Origin: Myxococcales bacterium
GTDB taxonomy: Bacteria > Myxococcota_A > Polyangia > Nannocystales > Nannocystaceae
Assembly (NCBI GenBank): GCA_020633295.1
Contig: JACKDW010000020.1
Coordinates: forward strand, 62,001-126,000
Length of the DNA: 64,000 nt
Direction of reading: 5' to 3'
The notes under the pieces are model-generated. The model was given only the letters and a program-made list of their open reading frames with translations, made no database searches and was not told the DNA's origin. How positions within the stretch are numbered: position 1 is the stretch's first letter; every line of letters begins with the position of its first letter. A program made the translations under genes and the position numbers. This document shows, in pieces, positions 36,984-44,477 of this stretch.

Positions 36984-37900
36984 CCCCGGCTCCGCGCGGC
37001 CGCGTAGACGTACACGCTGTCGCGCGCCGCCCCCCGGATCGGCTCGGCCGGCTCGGCCATGATCGCCTCGAGGAACGCCGGCAGCTCGAGCATGCGCGCG
37101 TGCGAGGCGGGCGTGTACACCCGCAGCCCCGCGAGCCGCTCGATCCGCGCCGCGAGGTCGGCCGGGCGCAGCTCGAGGGGGCGCCGCGCCGCGAGCGTGA
37201 ACGTCCAGGCGCTGTGGAAGCTCGGCACGTGGTAGTGGACCAGCTGCGTCCACGGGAACACCTCGCGCAGCGTCGCGCGCATGGTCCTCGGCATCAGCAT
37301 GTCGACCACGTCCAGCTCCCCGGACTGCACGATCAGCAGGCCGTCGTCGGCCAGCGCCCGCGCGACGCGGCGGTACCAGTCGACCGAGTGCAGCGCGAGC
37401 GCCGGCCCGTCGTCCATGGGGTCGGTGACGTCGAGGATCACGACGTCGAACTCGCCGGGCGCCGCGCCGTCGACGACGTCCTCCACGTCCGCGGCGCGGT
37501 ACTCGACGCGCGGATCCTCGAAGGCGTCCTGACACAGCTCCGGCATGTACTCTCGGACAGCCTGCACAACCTCGTCGTCGATGTCGCAGGCCAGCACCGA
37601 CTCGACGCCCGGGTGGCGCAGCAGCTCGCGCAGCGCCGCGCCCTCCCCCGCCCCGCCGAGCAGCACGCGCCGCGGCGCGCCGTGCAGCGTGACGCCCGGG
37701 TGGATCAGCGCCTCGTGGTACATCGCCTCGTCGTTGACGCTCGACTGCACCACGCCGTCGAGGAACAGCACGCGCCCGAAGTACGCCGTGTCGGCGATGA
37801 TCACGTCTTGGTGCGGCGTCCGCGTCTGAAACACGACCCGCTCGAGCTCAAATTCCACCACGGTCCCGGAGCTGTTCGGCTCCCGCAGGAAGATCGGCAT
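36980..37900 (-). CDS. speE: Spermidine synthase-family aminopropyltransferase
   Basis: A 306-residue enzyme of the polyamine aminopropyltransferase family. Motifs in order: QDVIIADTAYFGRVLFLDG, YHEALIHPG, VLLGGAGEGAALRELLRH (the decarboxy-AdoMet loop, usually GGG-D/E-G), DIDDEVVQAVREYMP, and VVILDVTDPMDDGPA with the catalytic Asp region. It should transfer an aminopropyl group from decarboxylated AdoMet to putrescine or another amine. The GGAGEG variant of the loop and the long C-terminal part are closer to thermospermine/branched-chain types than to the E. coli enzyme, so product identity is open. ATG 37900 has GGAG 5 bases upstream. The gene is first in a two-gene overlap with an ATP-grasp ligase. 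Confidence 0.88.
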   Translation of the reverse strand: MPIFLREPNSSGTVVEFELERVVFQTRTPHQDVIIADTAYFGRVLFLDGVVQSSVNDEAMYHEALIHPGVTLHGAPRRVLLGGAGEGAALRELLRHPGVESVLACDIDDEVVQAVREYMPELCQDAFEDPRVEYRAADVEDVVDGAAPGEFDVVILDVTDPMDDGPALALHSVDWYRRVARALADDGLLIVQSGELDVVDMLMPRTMRATLREVFPWTQLVHYHVPSFHSAWTFTLAARRPLELRPADLAARIERLAGLRVYTPASHARMLELPAFLEAIMAEPAEPIRGAARDSVYVYAAARSRG

Positions 37901-37995
37901 CGGACTCCAATTCTACGCGCCCGTCGCTCGCGGTGTCGGGATGGGTTGTGGGCGACGCGCAGCGCCGGCAGTAAAGCCCCACGCGCGCGCGCCGG

Positions 37996-38502
37996 TCAAG
38001 TCTCCGTCCCTCCCCGGCGGCGGCGGCGTCGCCGTCGGCTCACGATCATCGCGGCGCCCGTGTACGCGAGCACGCACAGCCCGACGCCCGTCAGCAGCGC
38101 GAGCGCGCGCCCGGGCGTCCCGATCAGCTCGCCGGTGTGCAGCTTGAACACCCAGCGCGTCAGCCCGCCGGCGGTCGACCGGGTCTCGAGCACCTCGCCG
38201 CGCCCGTCGAGGAACACCAGCGTCTCGGCGTCGTCGTCGAGCCAGACGCGGTAGGCCGCGCCGGGCTCCTGCGGGATCGCGAGGTCCGTCGCCGGCGAGC
38301 CGTCCCCCGCCGCGACCGCGCGCTCGACGAGCGCGTCGAGCGAGATCGGCGTCTCGACGATCGGCGCGGCCGGTGGCGGCTGCTTCAGCTGATCGCGAAA
38401 CACGAGGATCGAGCCGGAGACCGCGATGATCACGGCCAGCAGCCCGATCGAGAGGCCGACGGCCTGGTGCCAGCGAAAGTGCGCGCGACGCGAGATCGTC
38501 AT
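37996..38502 (-). CDS. PepSY-associated membrane protein (iron-uptake type)
   Basis: A 168-residue protein with two transmembrane helices (about 14-36 and 133-153) around a small periplasmic domain, and a short Arg-rich cytoplasmic tail. The start HFRWHQAVGLSIGLLAVI and the second helix preceded by FKLHTGELIGTPGRALALL match the PepSY-TM/PiuB family, with the His residues that are typical of it. Members often sit with TonB receptors and are thought to reduce ferric complexes or process siderophores. Its ATG (38502) comes 1 bp after the TonB-receptor stop, so it is co-translated with that receptor. Confidence 0.88.
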   Translation of the reverse strand: MTISRRAHFRWHQAVGLSIGLLAVIIAVSGSILVFRDQLKQPPPAAPIVETPISLDALVERAVAAGDGSPATDLAIPQEPGAAYRVWLDDDAETLVFLDGRGEVLETRSTAGGLTRWVFKLHTGELIGTPGRALALLTGVGLCVLAYTGAAMIVSRRRRRRRRGGTET

Positions 38503-38503
38503 G

Positions 38504-41061
38504 CTACAGCGTCCCTCCGGCGCCTGGGAGGCGACCTGTTCCTCGGTACAGACGATGCTCGACCCGCGCCCCCGAGCGCGCCCAGAAGCGCTGCGTCGCG
38601 CTCATCCGCGCGACCGCGGCGCGTCGCCGGCGACCGAGGAACTCGTGCGCGAGCCCGAAGTTGAAGTAGAAAGTCCGCGGTCGACCGGCGTAGAGCCCGG
38701 CGTTGGTGTCGTCGCTGCGGAAGAAGTACTCGGCGTTGAGGATGTTCTTCACGCCCAGCGTGAACTCGACGCGCGTCGCCAGCCGGGCCCCGACCCGGCG
38801 CCGGACCCCGAGGTACGCGCCCCAGGTCGCGTACGCCGGGATCTTCCCGACGCCCGCGCCGCCCGCGGGCGTCGACGGCTGGTCCCCCTCCGTGGGCGTG
38901 TTCGCGTAGTCCGTGAACTGCTCGTCCTGCCAGTAGACGTTACTGCCGAACCGCAGGCCCCAGGGGAACTCGTGGCTGACGCCGCCCCAGGTCTCGTGGA
39001 TCGGGTACCAGGCGAGCAGCTTGCCGACCGTGCCCGGCGAGTTGCTCTCGGTGATGCGCGAGTACGTGAACGCGTAGCCGACGTTGAACTCGAGCCCCTC
39101 GAGGGACTCCCAAAGATCGCCCGGCGCCCAGCTCAGGTCCGCCTCAGCGCCCGACGCCCAGGCCGCGTTCACCAGGTCCGAGGCCCCCTGCTCGCCGGAG
39201 TCGACCATGTTGTGGATGTCGCGAAACCACCCGGTGAGCTCGAGGTACACGCCCCCGAGCTCGAGCAGCTTCGCGCCGACCTCGAACTGATTAATCTCCT
39301 CGAGCATAAAGCGACCGTCGCGCGCGGAGCCGTCCGCGATCTTGAAGCTCGGCGCGCCGAGCGAGCGCCCGAAGCTGGCGAACAGCGAGACCTCATCGCG
39401 CGGGGTCCCCCAGATCGACACCGCGGGCGAGAGCTGCGGCAGAAACCGCCGCTCGAAGAACTGCGCGAGGTTGTTGCGGATGCCGAAGTTCATGAGCTCC
39501 ACGCGCACGCCGCCGTAGACCGCCATCTTGCCGTCGAGCAGGTGCAGCTTGTCGTCGGCGAACAGCGCGTAGCCGGCGTAGCGACCGTCGTTGTCGACCC
39601 GCACGCGGACGTCGTAGTCCTCCACGAAGCCGCGCCGCAGCATCTCCACGCACGGCTCGACGCCCATGTCGCGCAGCTGGTAGTTGCTCTTGGTGTCGCC
39701 GACCTCCTGCAGGAAGTCGATGCAGCGCTGGTCGGTGCCGAGCTCGTACATCGCGCGCGCGCCGAAGGTGAAGTCCTGGAACAGGCGGCGCTTGGGGCTG
39801 TCGACGCGGAGGGCGTAGCGCGTCTCGGCCCCGAATACGCTGTAGGTGCGCGGCACGTAGCTGCGCACCGGCGCCTCGGCCCACTCGCGATCCTGGTCGG
39901 AGCGCATGACCGACATGCGCTCCGTGTAGTTGTACCAGCCGAGCACCTGCAGCTCGTGGTCGTCCTTCGGCCGCCAGCGCCCGCGCAGCGCCGTGCCCAC
40001 GCGCGAGCCCTCGAAGTAGTCCTGCTCGCGCACGCTCTGAAGCCGGTTCTCGTCGTACTGAAACCGGTAGAGCCCGCCGGGGAGGTCGCTGTGCTCGTAG
40101 AACAGGTGCGTCGTCGAGAGCAGCGTGAACTTCGACGTCACCGGGTACGAGAGCTTGATCAGCCCGCCGTGGGCCTGGAACTCGCTGTGCTCGCGGAAGC
40201 TCTTGCCGAAGCGCGGCGCGTACTCGAAGTACATCCCGAGCTTGCGGTGCGTGCCGCCGTAGGACGTCGCGACGGCGGCGTCGCCGAACTGGTCGGACTG
40301 CGCGAACACGGAGAGCGTGGGGTTCTCGGGGATCGGCTGAGAGACCAGGTTGATGACGCCGCCCGAGGTCCGCGGGCCGAAGCGCACGGTCGCGCCGCCG
40401 CGCACCGTGTCGACCCGGGCGATCGTGAACATCGAGACCGGGAACAGCGACAGCTCGGGCTGCCCGTAGGGCGCCGGCTGCAGCGGGATCTCGTCGAGCA
40501 TCACCGTGGCGTCCTTCGACAGCTTCGGATCGGCCCCGCGCACGCCGACGTTGAGCTTGGTGCTCACGCTGCCGATCCCGGAGGCGCCGGTCTCGGGCGA
40601 GCGCACGCCGACCGCCGACTGCAGCGCCTCGCCGATCGACGCGAAGCCGCGGGCGCTCGCGTCGTCGAGGCCGACGATCGAGCGCCCGCCGACGTGACGG
40701 AACGCGTCGATGCGCTTGCCCTCGCCCAGCAGGTCCGTGGTGACCGTCACGGTCCGCGAGCCGCCGTCGAGCTCGACCGCGTCCTCGTCGACCTCGTCCA
40801 GCGACTCCGTGGGGATCTCCTCCGTGGGGATGTCCTCAGAGACATCCTCTTCGCTCGCCGCGGCGCCCTCCTCGACGGGCGGGCGCGCGGCGCCGTTGGC
40901 TCCGGCTCCGGCGCCGCCGAGGTGGGCCCAGGCTCCGGCTCGGCGGGCGCGCTCGCCGGCGCGCTCGCCGGCGCGAGCGTCGTCGGGCCGGCGTAGTCGC
41001 GCGGCCCGGCGATCAGCGCGATCGCGGAGTACAGCGTCCATGCTGCAGGCGAGAGCGTCAT
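38504..41061 (-). CDS. FecA-like TonB-dependent receptor; signal-peptide end in a shifted frame
   Basis: About 850 residues. The plug domain (KLNVGVRGADPKLSKDA, then PYGQPELSLFPVS, RVDTVRGGATVRFGPRTSGG) closely follows the FecA ferric-citrate receptor, and the rest is a 22-strand barrel ending in FYFNFGLAHEF, although a 40-residue basic tail extends after it. The main frame opens at ATG 41041 without a signal peptide. The neighbouring frame from ATG 41061 supplies one (WTLYSAIALIAG) and a Pro/Glu linker, and joins the main frame if one C is added in the GC-rich tract near 40876-40890 (giving RPVEEGAA). I take this as one gene with an indel. It follows the lipoprotein gene by 25 bp, in the Fur-like-box divergon. 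Confidence 0.87.
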
Positions 41062-41086
41062 GTCGTGTAGCCGTCGCGCGGGCGCG

Positions 41087-42262
41087 CTAGTCGACGCGCA
41101 CCGTCGCCGCGCCGCGCAGCAGCAGGCTGTACTCGGGCTCCTCGAACAGCGGCGCGAGGTCGTCGTGCTGTCGGATCGACCAGTCGCTTCCGCCGGGCTC
41201 CGTCGGCTCGTCGATCACGTAGACGGCGCCGCGCGTGTCGAGCCCGTAGAGCACCCCGTCGACGCGCGCGAGCGAGTCGATCTTCTGCCCGCTCTCGAGC
41301 GCGTCGAAGAACGGGCCTGTGTCGAGCATCGCGGCCCCCGAGAGCGAGTAGAGCGCGTTGCGCCCGAGATCGAGCTCGCTGTCGTCGAGCTGCGCGTCGA
41401 CCATCGCCAGCGCCGCGTCGTCGTCGTCGCGCGCCCGCGTGATGTCCCCGGCGACGCCGCGGCTGTCCGCGAATTGCGTGACGATCGAGCACAGCGCGCG
41501 ATCGGCGTAGTACGTCGGGTCCTGGCTCGAGTCGTTCGGGTGCGGGCTGTAGCCCGGCTTGAGCAGGAAGTCGGGATCGATCTCGTACAGCGCCCCCTCG
41601 GCGCCCGCGGAGCCAGCGTACAGCCGGTTGCCGACGAAGCCGAGCGCGGACATGTTGAAGCGCCAGTAGCACGGGTCCGTCGCGGGGTCGTCGATCGGCC
41701 CGGCGCGGATGGTGTAGCGGTCGACGCCGATATGGTTGTCGGCGCGCGTCCAGTCGGCGACGTCAAACGCGGCGAGCCCCCACTCGTCGTTCAGGGAGTC
41801 GTAGGAGATGCCCCAGAAGCCGAAGCCCGGGTGCCACGCGATGTCGCGCAGCGTGAAGCGCTTGAGCGACTGATCGCCGACCGAGACCTCGCCGAGGCGC
41901 GCGTCGAGCCAGAGGTGGCCGAGCCGCGCGACGCGACACGCGGGCGCGTCGTCGCACTCCAGCGTCGGATCATAGAGGTAGATGGCCGGCCCGACGAAGC
42001 AGCTGAACTCTTGGCCATCACAGTCATCGGGCCCGATCGGGTAGTTGACCGTGTAGTTCGCGACGCGATCCGACAGCCGCGCGTTGACGAAGGCGATCAG
42101 CTCGCCGCGCAGCGGCTGCTCCTCCAGCGCGCAGTCGGGGCAGTTCTCGATCTCCGGCGGCAGTCCCTCCCCGGCGAAGCTCTTGGGATCCACCTCCAGC
42201 TTCACGCAGCTCGCCGCCAGCAACGCCAGCGCGCAAGGGGCAATATTGAAAATCACTTTCAC
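41087..42262 (-). CDS. Lipoprotein, first gene of the TonB operon
   Basis: A 391-residue protein starting at GTG 42262, with lipobox LLAASC (Cys 19). The mature part has Cys pairs near the N-terminus (ENCPDCALEE), many Trp, Gly and Asp residues and repeated strand-like blocks such as LGFVGNRLYAGSAGAEGALYE and LARVDGVLYGLDTRGAVYVI, which suggests a beta-propeller. I do not recognise a named family. It is the promoter-proximal gene before the FecA-like receptor and the PepSY protein, and so may bind the iron complex or haem-like ligand at the surface. Its first codons contain a Fur-box-like palindrome (42247-42261). Confidence 0.78.
   Translation of the reverse strand: MKVIFNIAPCALALLAASCVKLEVDPKSFAGEGLPPEIENCPDCALEEQPLRGELIAFVNARLSDRVANYTVNYPIGPDDCDGQEFSCFVGPAIYLYDPTLECDDAPACRVARLGHLWLDARLGEVSVGDQSLKRFTLRDIAWHPGFGFWGISYDSLNDEWGLAAFDVADWTRADNHIGVDRYTIRAGPIDDPATDPCYWRFNMSALGFVGNRLYAGSAGAEGALYEIDPDFLLKPGYSPHPNDSSQDPTYYADRALCSIVTQFADSRGVAGDITRARDDDDAALAMVDAQLDDSELDLGRNALYSLSGAAMLDTGPFFDALESGQKIDSLARVDGVLYGLDTRGAVYVIDEPTEPGGSDWSIRQHDDLAPLFEEPEYSLLLRGAATVRVD
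42247..42261. promoter_or_regulatory. Fur-box-like 7-1-7 palindrome at the lipoprotein start
   Basis: TGAAAATCACTTTCA is a 7-1-7 inverted repeat with one mismatch, as in Fur sites. It overlaps the start codon of the lipoprotein gene on the opposite strand, a place where repressor would block transcription elongation or hide the start. Confidence 0.45.
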
Positions 42263-42347
42263 TTTGTTGGGTGCTTAGCACCCCCGAACGGAGGGGGTCA
42301 AGCGCCTTTGGCGCGTTTTCGCGTGCGAAAAAACTCGTTGCGCTGAC
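42263..42347. other. Structured spacer with three short hairpins
   Basis: Between the two Fur-like sites lie GGGTGC/GCACCC (42269-42283), ACCCCC/GGGGGT (42280-42298) and GCGCC/GGCGC (42302-42314). Each is short. They may be leader hairpins of the lipoprotein mRNA, which runs leftward through them, or mutually exclusive structures, as the first two overlap. Confidence 0.35.
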
Positions 42348-42376
42348 TTGATATTGAAAACGTTTTTCAATATCAC
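42348..42376 (+). promoter_or_regulatory. Promoter with embedded 25-bp Fur-box-like palindrome
   Basis: TTGATA (42348-42353) and TATCAC (42371-42376) fit -35 and -10 hexamers with a 17-bp spacer. Between and over them is a perfect inverted repeat: GATATTGAAAA (42350-42360) and TTTTCAATATC (42364-42374) around CGT. AT-rich TTGAAAA...TTTTCAA symmetry is the Fur-box style and is striking in this GC-rich DNA. A bound dimer would cover the promoter of the gene at 42402. Same half-site TTTTCAATAT recurs at the start of the divergent lipoprotein gene. Confidence 0.65.
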
Positions 42377-42401
42377 TCGATATAGCCTGGGTCCCTCTGC
42401 C

Positions 42402-43619
42402 ATGCAAAGCGCACGACTCCACCGCTCTCTCCACCGCTCTCTCCACCGCTCTCTTCTCTGCCTCCTCCTCGCCAGCACGGTGAGCCCGGCGCTCGTCGCC
42501 TGCGGCGACAGCGGCGCGGGTGAGACCGACAGCGACACCGATGACACCTTGGGTGAGACCGAGACCGCCGGCGAGCCGCTCTACGACCTCGGCGAGAAGG
42601 TCTCGCAGGACTGCGTCGACGCCATGGCGCAGCTCGACGCCTTCACGGCCGCGGCCGGCGACGCGACGAGCATGAGCGCCGCCTACGAGGGCACCGCGCT
42701 GCAGGCCTACATCCAGCGCCTCGACGGCGAGAACGCGCGCACCGACGACTCGGCGATCACGACCGCGCTGGCCGGCGGCGGCGAGCTCGAGTTGATCGAC
42801 GCCGAGCTGTGGGTCCACTACGCGCTGCTCGAGGGCCTGCGGACCTACGTCGCCGCGCCGGAGGGCGGCGTCATGGACCCCTACCACGTCTGGGATGACG
42901 CCCACTGCATCTGGAGCGGCGCCTGGAAGTCGGTCGCGGAGACCGCCGAGGGCTGGAGCGGCAGCTACACCGACGTCATCGTCGCCGACGTCGACGCCGC
43001 GTTCGCCACGGGCCACGACGGCATCCTCGGCGACCCGCCCGCCGCGTCGATCGACGAGTGGGTCGTGCCGCCGCAGAAGCAGGTCATCGAGAAGAACCAG
43101 TACCGCGCGATTCACCGGCACGTGACCCACTTCGCGAGCCTGGCGCAGACGAACGGCGACGCGCTCGCGGCCCGCCGCGCGCTCCGGTGGTTCGAGATGT
43201 TCGAGCACCGTCTCGACGGCCGCAACACGGCGGGCATCACGATCGTGAAGGACATGCTCGCCGGCGATCCCGGTGCGGTCGACGCCGCCGTCATCCTCCG
43301 CGAGATCAACGACGCGTTCGCCAAGCGCACGCGCGGATACGCGAGCCTCGCGATCGAGGGCGGCGAGCTCGGCGTCCCCGGCGGGTACAAGGGCGCGGTC
43401 GAGGGCTCGGTCTACACCAAGCTGCTCTACCCCCACATGGTCGACGCGGGCTTCGACGTCGCCGGCCTCGAGGCCAGCTGGGACGGCTACAAGCAGGCGA
43501 TCCGCGACGACGACATGGCGGCCGCGCAGCAGCACAGCGACGCGCTCGTCGCCGCCTACTGTGACTATCAGGTGCAGACGCTCGGGATCGAGACGTGCAC
43601 CGCGGGCGCCGACGGCTGA
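42402..43619 (+). CDS. Iron-divergon lipoprotein, possibly FEA1-related
   Basis: A 405-residue lipoprotein. ATG 42402 gives a basic n-region of three His-Arg-Ser-Leu units, a hydrophobic core and lipobox LVAC (Cys 34), then an acidic linker. The mature domain is helical and rich in Asp, Glu, His, Trp and Tyr, for example DPYHVWDDAHCIWSGAW, YRAIHRHVTHFASL and WFEMFEHRLDG, with several candidate metal ligands. In style and context it recalls the bacterial lipoproteins related to algal FEA1 iron-assimilation proteins; this match is from memory and uncertain. The Fur-like promoter and the divergent TonB receptor operon support a role in iron capture at the cell surface. Confidence 0.7.
   Translation: MQSARLHRSLHRSLHRSLLCLLLASTVSPALVACGDSGAGETDSDTDDTLGETETAGEPLYDLGEKVSQDCVDAMAQLDAFTAAAGDATSMSAAYEGTALQAYIQRLDGENARTDDSAITTALAGGGELELIDAELWVHYALLEGLRTYVAAPEGGVMDPYHVWDDAHCIWSGAWKSVAETAEGWSGSYTDVIVADVDAAFATGHDGILGDPPAASIDEWVVPPQKQVIEKNQYRAIHRHVTHFASLAQTNGDALAARRALRWFEMFEHRLDGRNTAGITIVKDMLAGDPGAVDAAVILREINDAFAKRTRGYASLAIEGGELGVPGGYKGAVEGSVYTKLLYPHMVDAGFDVAGLEASWDGYKQAIRDDDMAAAQQHSDALVAAYCDYQVQTLGIETCTAGADG
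42419..42454 (+). repeat. Three perfect 12-bp repeats in the signal peptide
   Basis: CCACCGCTCTCT is repeated three times exactly and encodes His-Arg-Ser-Leu units in the signal-peptide n-region, adding positive charge in four-residue steps without frameshift. Confidence 0.9.
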
Positions 43620-43725
43620 GCCGCCGCGCCGCGCCCGCAGGCGCGCCCTTCGCTCGTCCGCGCGTCGCTTGACCGCCGCCCGTGCGCGCGGGGAACATCC
43701 CCGCGATGGGAGCGCAGGCCTTCGG

Positions 43726-44448
43726 ATGAGCACGCTGCTGGTGATCCGCCACGGACAGGCGTCGTTCGGCGCGGCCGACTACGACGTGCTGTCCTCGCGC
43801 GGCGAGGAGCAGTCGCGTCGCCTCGGCGCGTATCTCGAGCGCGCCGGCGTGCGCCCGGACGTCGTGATCACGGGCCCGCGCGCGCGGCAGATCGACACGG
43901 CGCGGCACATGTCGAGCGCGCCGGCGTTCGCCGACGCGACCGTCGAGCCGCGCTTCGACGAGTTCCCCGCCTTCGAGATCGTCGCGGCCGCGCTGCCGAC
44001 GCTGCTCGCCTCGGGCGAGCTCTCGCCGGCGCGCCGGGCCGCCTACGAGGCCGCCGCGCGCGACCCGGTGCGCGAGCGACAGGGCTTTGAGGACATGTTC
44101 CGCGACATCATGCGGCGCTGGGCCGAGGACGACCCCGTGCTCGCGCCGGCGCTCGCCGAGCTCGAGAGCTTCGCGGCCTTCCGCGCGCGCGTGCTCGAGG
44201 GCATGCGCGCGCTCATGCGCGCGCGCGGGCGCGGGCGGACGATCGTCGTCGTGACCTCGGCCGGCACCGTCGGCGCCTCGCTCGCGGCCGCGCTCTCGCT
44301 GTCCCCGTGGGACTCGATCAAGGCCAGCCTCGTCGTCGCCAACACCGCGATCACGACCTTCAAGTACCGCGACCCCGCCGACGTGAGCCTCGGCAACTTC
44401 AACGCCCACCCGCACCTCACCGACCGCGCCCTCGTCACGCTGCGCTGA
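43726..44448 (+). CDS. Histidine-phosphatase-fold protein lacking the second His
   Basis: A 240-residue member of the phosphoglycerate mutase/histidine phosphatase fold. The first motif LLVIRHGQASFG has the nucleophile His 9 and Arg. The second catalytic His, normally in an S/T-H-G-G context, is missing: the equivalent strand reads VVVTSAGTVGASLA. Some bacterial relatives linked to acyl-CoA dehydrogenase genes have TSGG there, so this may be a subfamily trait. It sits 29 bp before the acyl-CoA dehydrogenase-kinase fusion gene, and probably works with it, perhaps as a phosphatase of a phospho-acyl intermediate or as a binding protein. Start ATG 43726. Confidence 0.85.
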   Translation: MSTLLVIRHGQASFGAADYDVLSSRGEEQSRRLGAYLERAGVRPDVVITGPRARQIDTARHMSSAPAFADATVEPRFDEFPAFEIVAAALPTLLASGELSPARRAAYEAAARDPVRERQGFEDMFRDIMRRWAEDDPVLAPALAELESFAAFRARVLEGMRALMRARGRGRTIVVVTSAGTVGASLAAALSLSPWDSIKASLVVANTAITTFKYRDPADVSLGNFNAHPHLTDRALVTLR

Positions 44449-44477
44449 CGCGGACCTGAAAGCGACGACGCACCGCC

